This document shows, piece after piece, positions 4,687 through 5,152 of a stretch of DNA of 5,152 nt. Source of the stretch: an uncultured Dorea sp. (GTDB lineage Bacteria > Bacillota > Clostridia > Lachnospirales > Lachnospiraceae). The notes under the pieces were generated by a model. That model was not told the DNA's origin. It searched no databases and saw only the letters and a program-made list of their open reading frames with translations. Location: contig CAJUMF010000068.1 in the NCBI GenBank assembly GCA_910586965.1, positions 1-5,152 on the forward strand, given 5' to 3'. Both the position numbers and the translations under genes were made by a program. Every line of letters begins with the position of its first letter. The stretch's first letter is position 1.

Positions 4687-5152
4687 ATGAGCAAATATGT
4701 AATTGAAACGAAAAATCTTACAAAGCAATACGGAACACAAAAAAGTGTTGCCAATCTGAACATTCATGTTCAAAAAGGACGTATCTATGGTCTGCTTGGC
4801 AGAAATGGAGCCGGAAAGACAACGACTATGAAGATGCTGCTTGGACTTACACAGCCGACTTCCGGGGAAGTGACGATTTGGGGGAAGCCCTTACAGGCAA
4901 ATGAAAAAAGGCTGTTGCCCCGTATTGGCAGTCTGATTGAATCTCCCGGCTTCTATCCTAATCTCACAGCCACCGAAAATCTGCGCATTTTTGCTACTCT
5001 GCGGGGAGTGCCGAACCGAGGCGCAATTAAAAACGCACTTGATTTAGTTGGTCTGCCTTACAAAGATAAAAAGCTGTTTTCCCAATATTCACTTGGTATG
5101 AAGCAGCGGCTGGCGATTGCCCTTGCCATTATGCACGACCCGGAGCTTTTGA
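4687..5152 (+). CDS. ABC transporter ATP-binding protein, lantibiotic-immunity (LanF/BcrA) type, partial at the window end
   Basis: The first 155 residues are present and the gene runs off the window just before the expected Walker B. It shows Walker A GRNGAGKT (38-45) and the signature SLGMKQR (135-141), preceded by a helical region. Where most ATPases have the Q-loop glutamine there is E85 in GSLIESPGFYPNLT; a glutamate here (E-loop) is a known mark of the LanF lantibiotic-immunity ATPases such as NukF. The family pairs with small membrane subunits and expels or removes cell-wall-active peptides (lantibiotics, bacitracin) from the membrane. The permease genes should follow to the right. AAGGAGG (4673-4679) sits 7 bases before the ATG. 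The upstream repeats and the two-component system indicate peptide-induced expression. Bacitracin export or another antimicrobial peptide as substrate cannot be told apart. Confidence 0.9.
   Translation, partial: MSKYVIETKNLTKQYGTQKSVANLNIHVQKGRIYGLLGRNGAGKTTTMKMLLGLTQPTSGEVTIWGKPLQANEKRLLPRIGSLIESPGFYPNLTATENLRIFATLRGVPNRGAIKNALDLVGLPYKDKKLFSQYSLGMKQRLAIALAIMHDPELL

Overview
The window reads as chromosomal DNA of a low-to-moderate GC Firmicute, most likely a gut Clostridia/Lachnospiraceae-type bacterium. The evidence is strong AGGAGG-type ribosome binding sites on every real gene, sigma-A style promoters, a cytoplasmic GH51 arabinofuranosidase beside a sugar ABC permease remnant, and a regulator/sensor/ABC cassette of the kind carried by conjugative elements of gut Firmicutes. 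No species can be named from the sequence.

Left part (1-1902): a plant-polysaccharide utilisation locus, partly decayed. Positions 1-225 hold no recognisable gene, only short open stretches and a good-looking promoter (73-101). Positions 226-333 encode only the C-terminal end of a MalG-type sugar ABC permease, then stop. A complete, well-preserved intracellular alpha-L-arabinofuranosidase (GH51, 385-1902) follows after 51 bases, with its own strong ribosome binding site.

Middle part (1903-2744): about 840 bases without a convincing gene but rich in structure. It contains overlapping hairpins at the end of the arabinofuranosidase gene, two tandem 11-base repeats very like the arm-type (DR2) integrase sites of Tn916, repeated AGCCTTG words, a terminator-like hairpin with a T tract, a 17-base perfect inverted repeat enclosing a 118-base segment, a short possible gene remnant, a polypyrimidine tract, a further long hairpin, and a textbook promoter. 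I read this as the junction between the old chromosome and the end of an integrated Tn916-like mobile element; that reading is inference.

Right part (2678-5152): an apparently intact regulatory and transport cassette, more AT-rich than the arabinofuranosidase gene. One promoter appears to drive a 63-residue helix-turn-helix protein, an OmpR-family response regulator and a histidine kinase with a single membrane segment and no outside sensor domain; the genes overlap or are 3 bases apart. A hairpin closes this unit. Next comes a second promoter whose -35 region is replaced by four 11-base direct repeats (TGCAAGRTTRR), the expected layout for activation by an OmpR-type regulator. It leads into the ATP-binding subunit of an ABC transporter of the lantibiotic-immunity/bacitracin type (LanF/BcrA), cut by the window end. 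The likely working model is that the kinase and regulator detect a cell-wall-active peptide and switch on the transporter through the repeats; the role of the small HTH protein is unknown.
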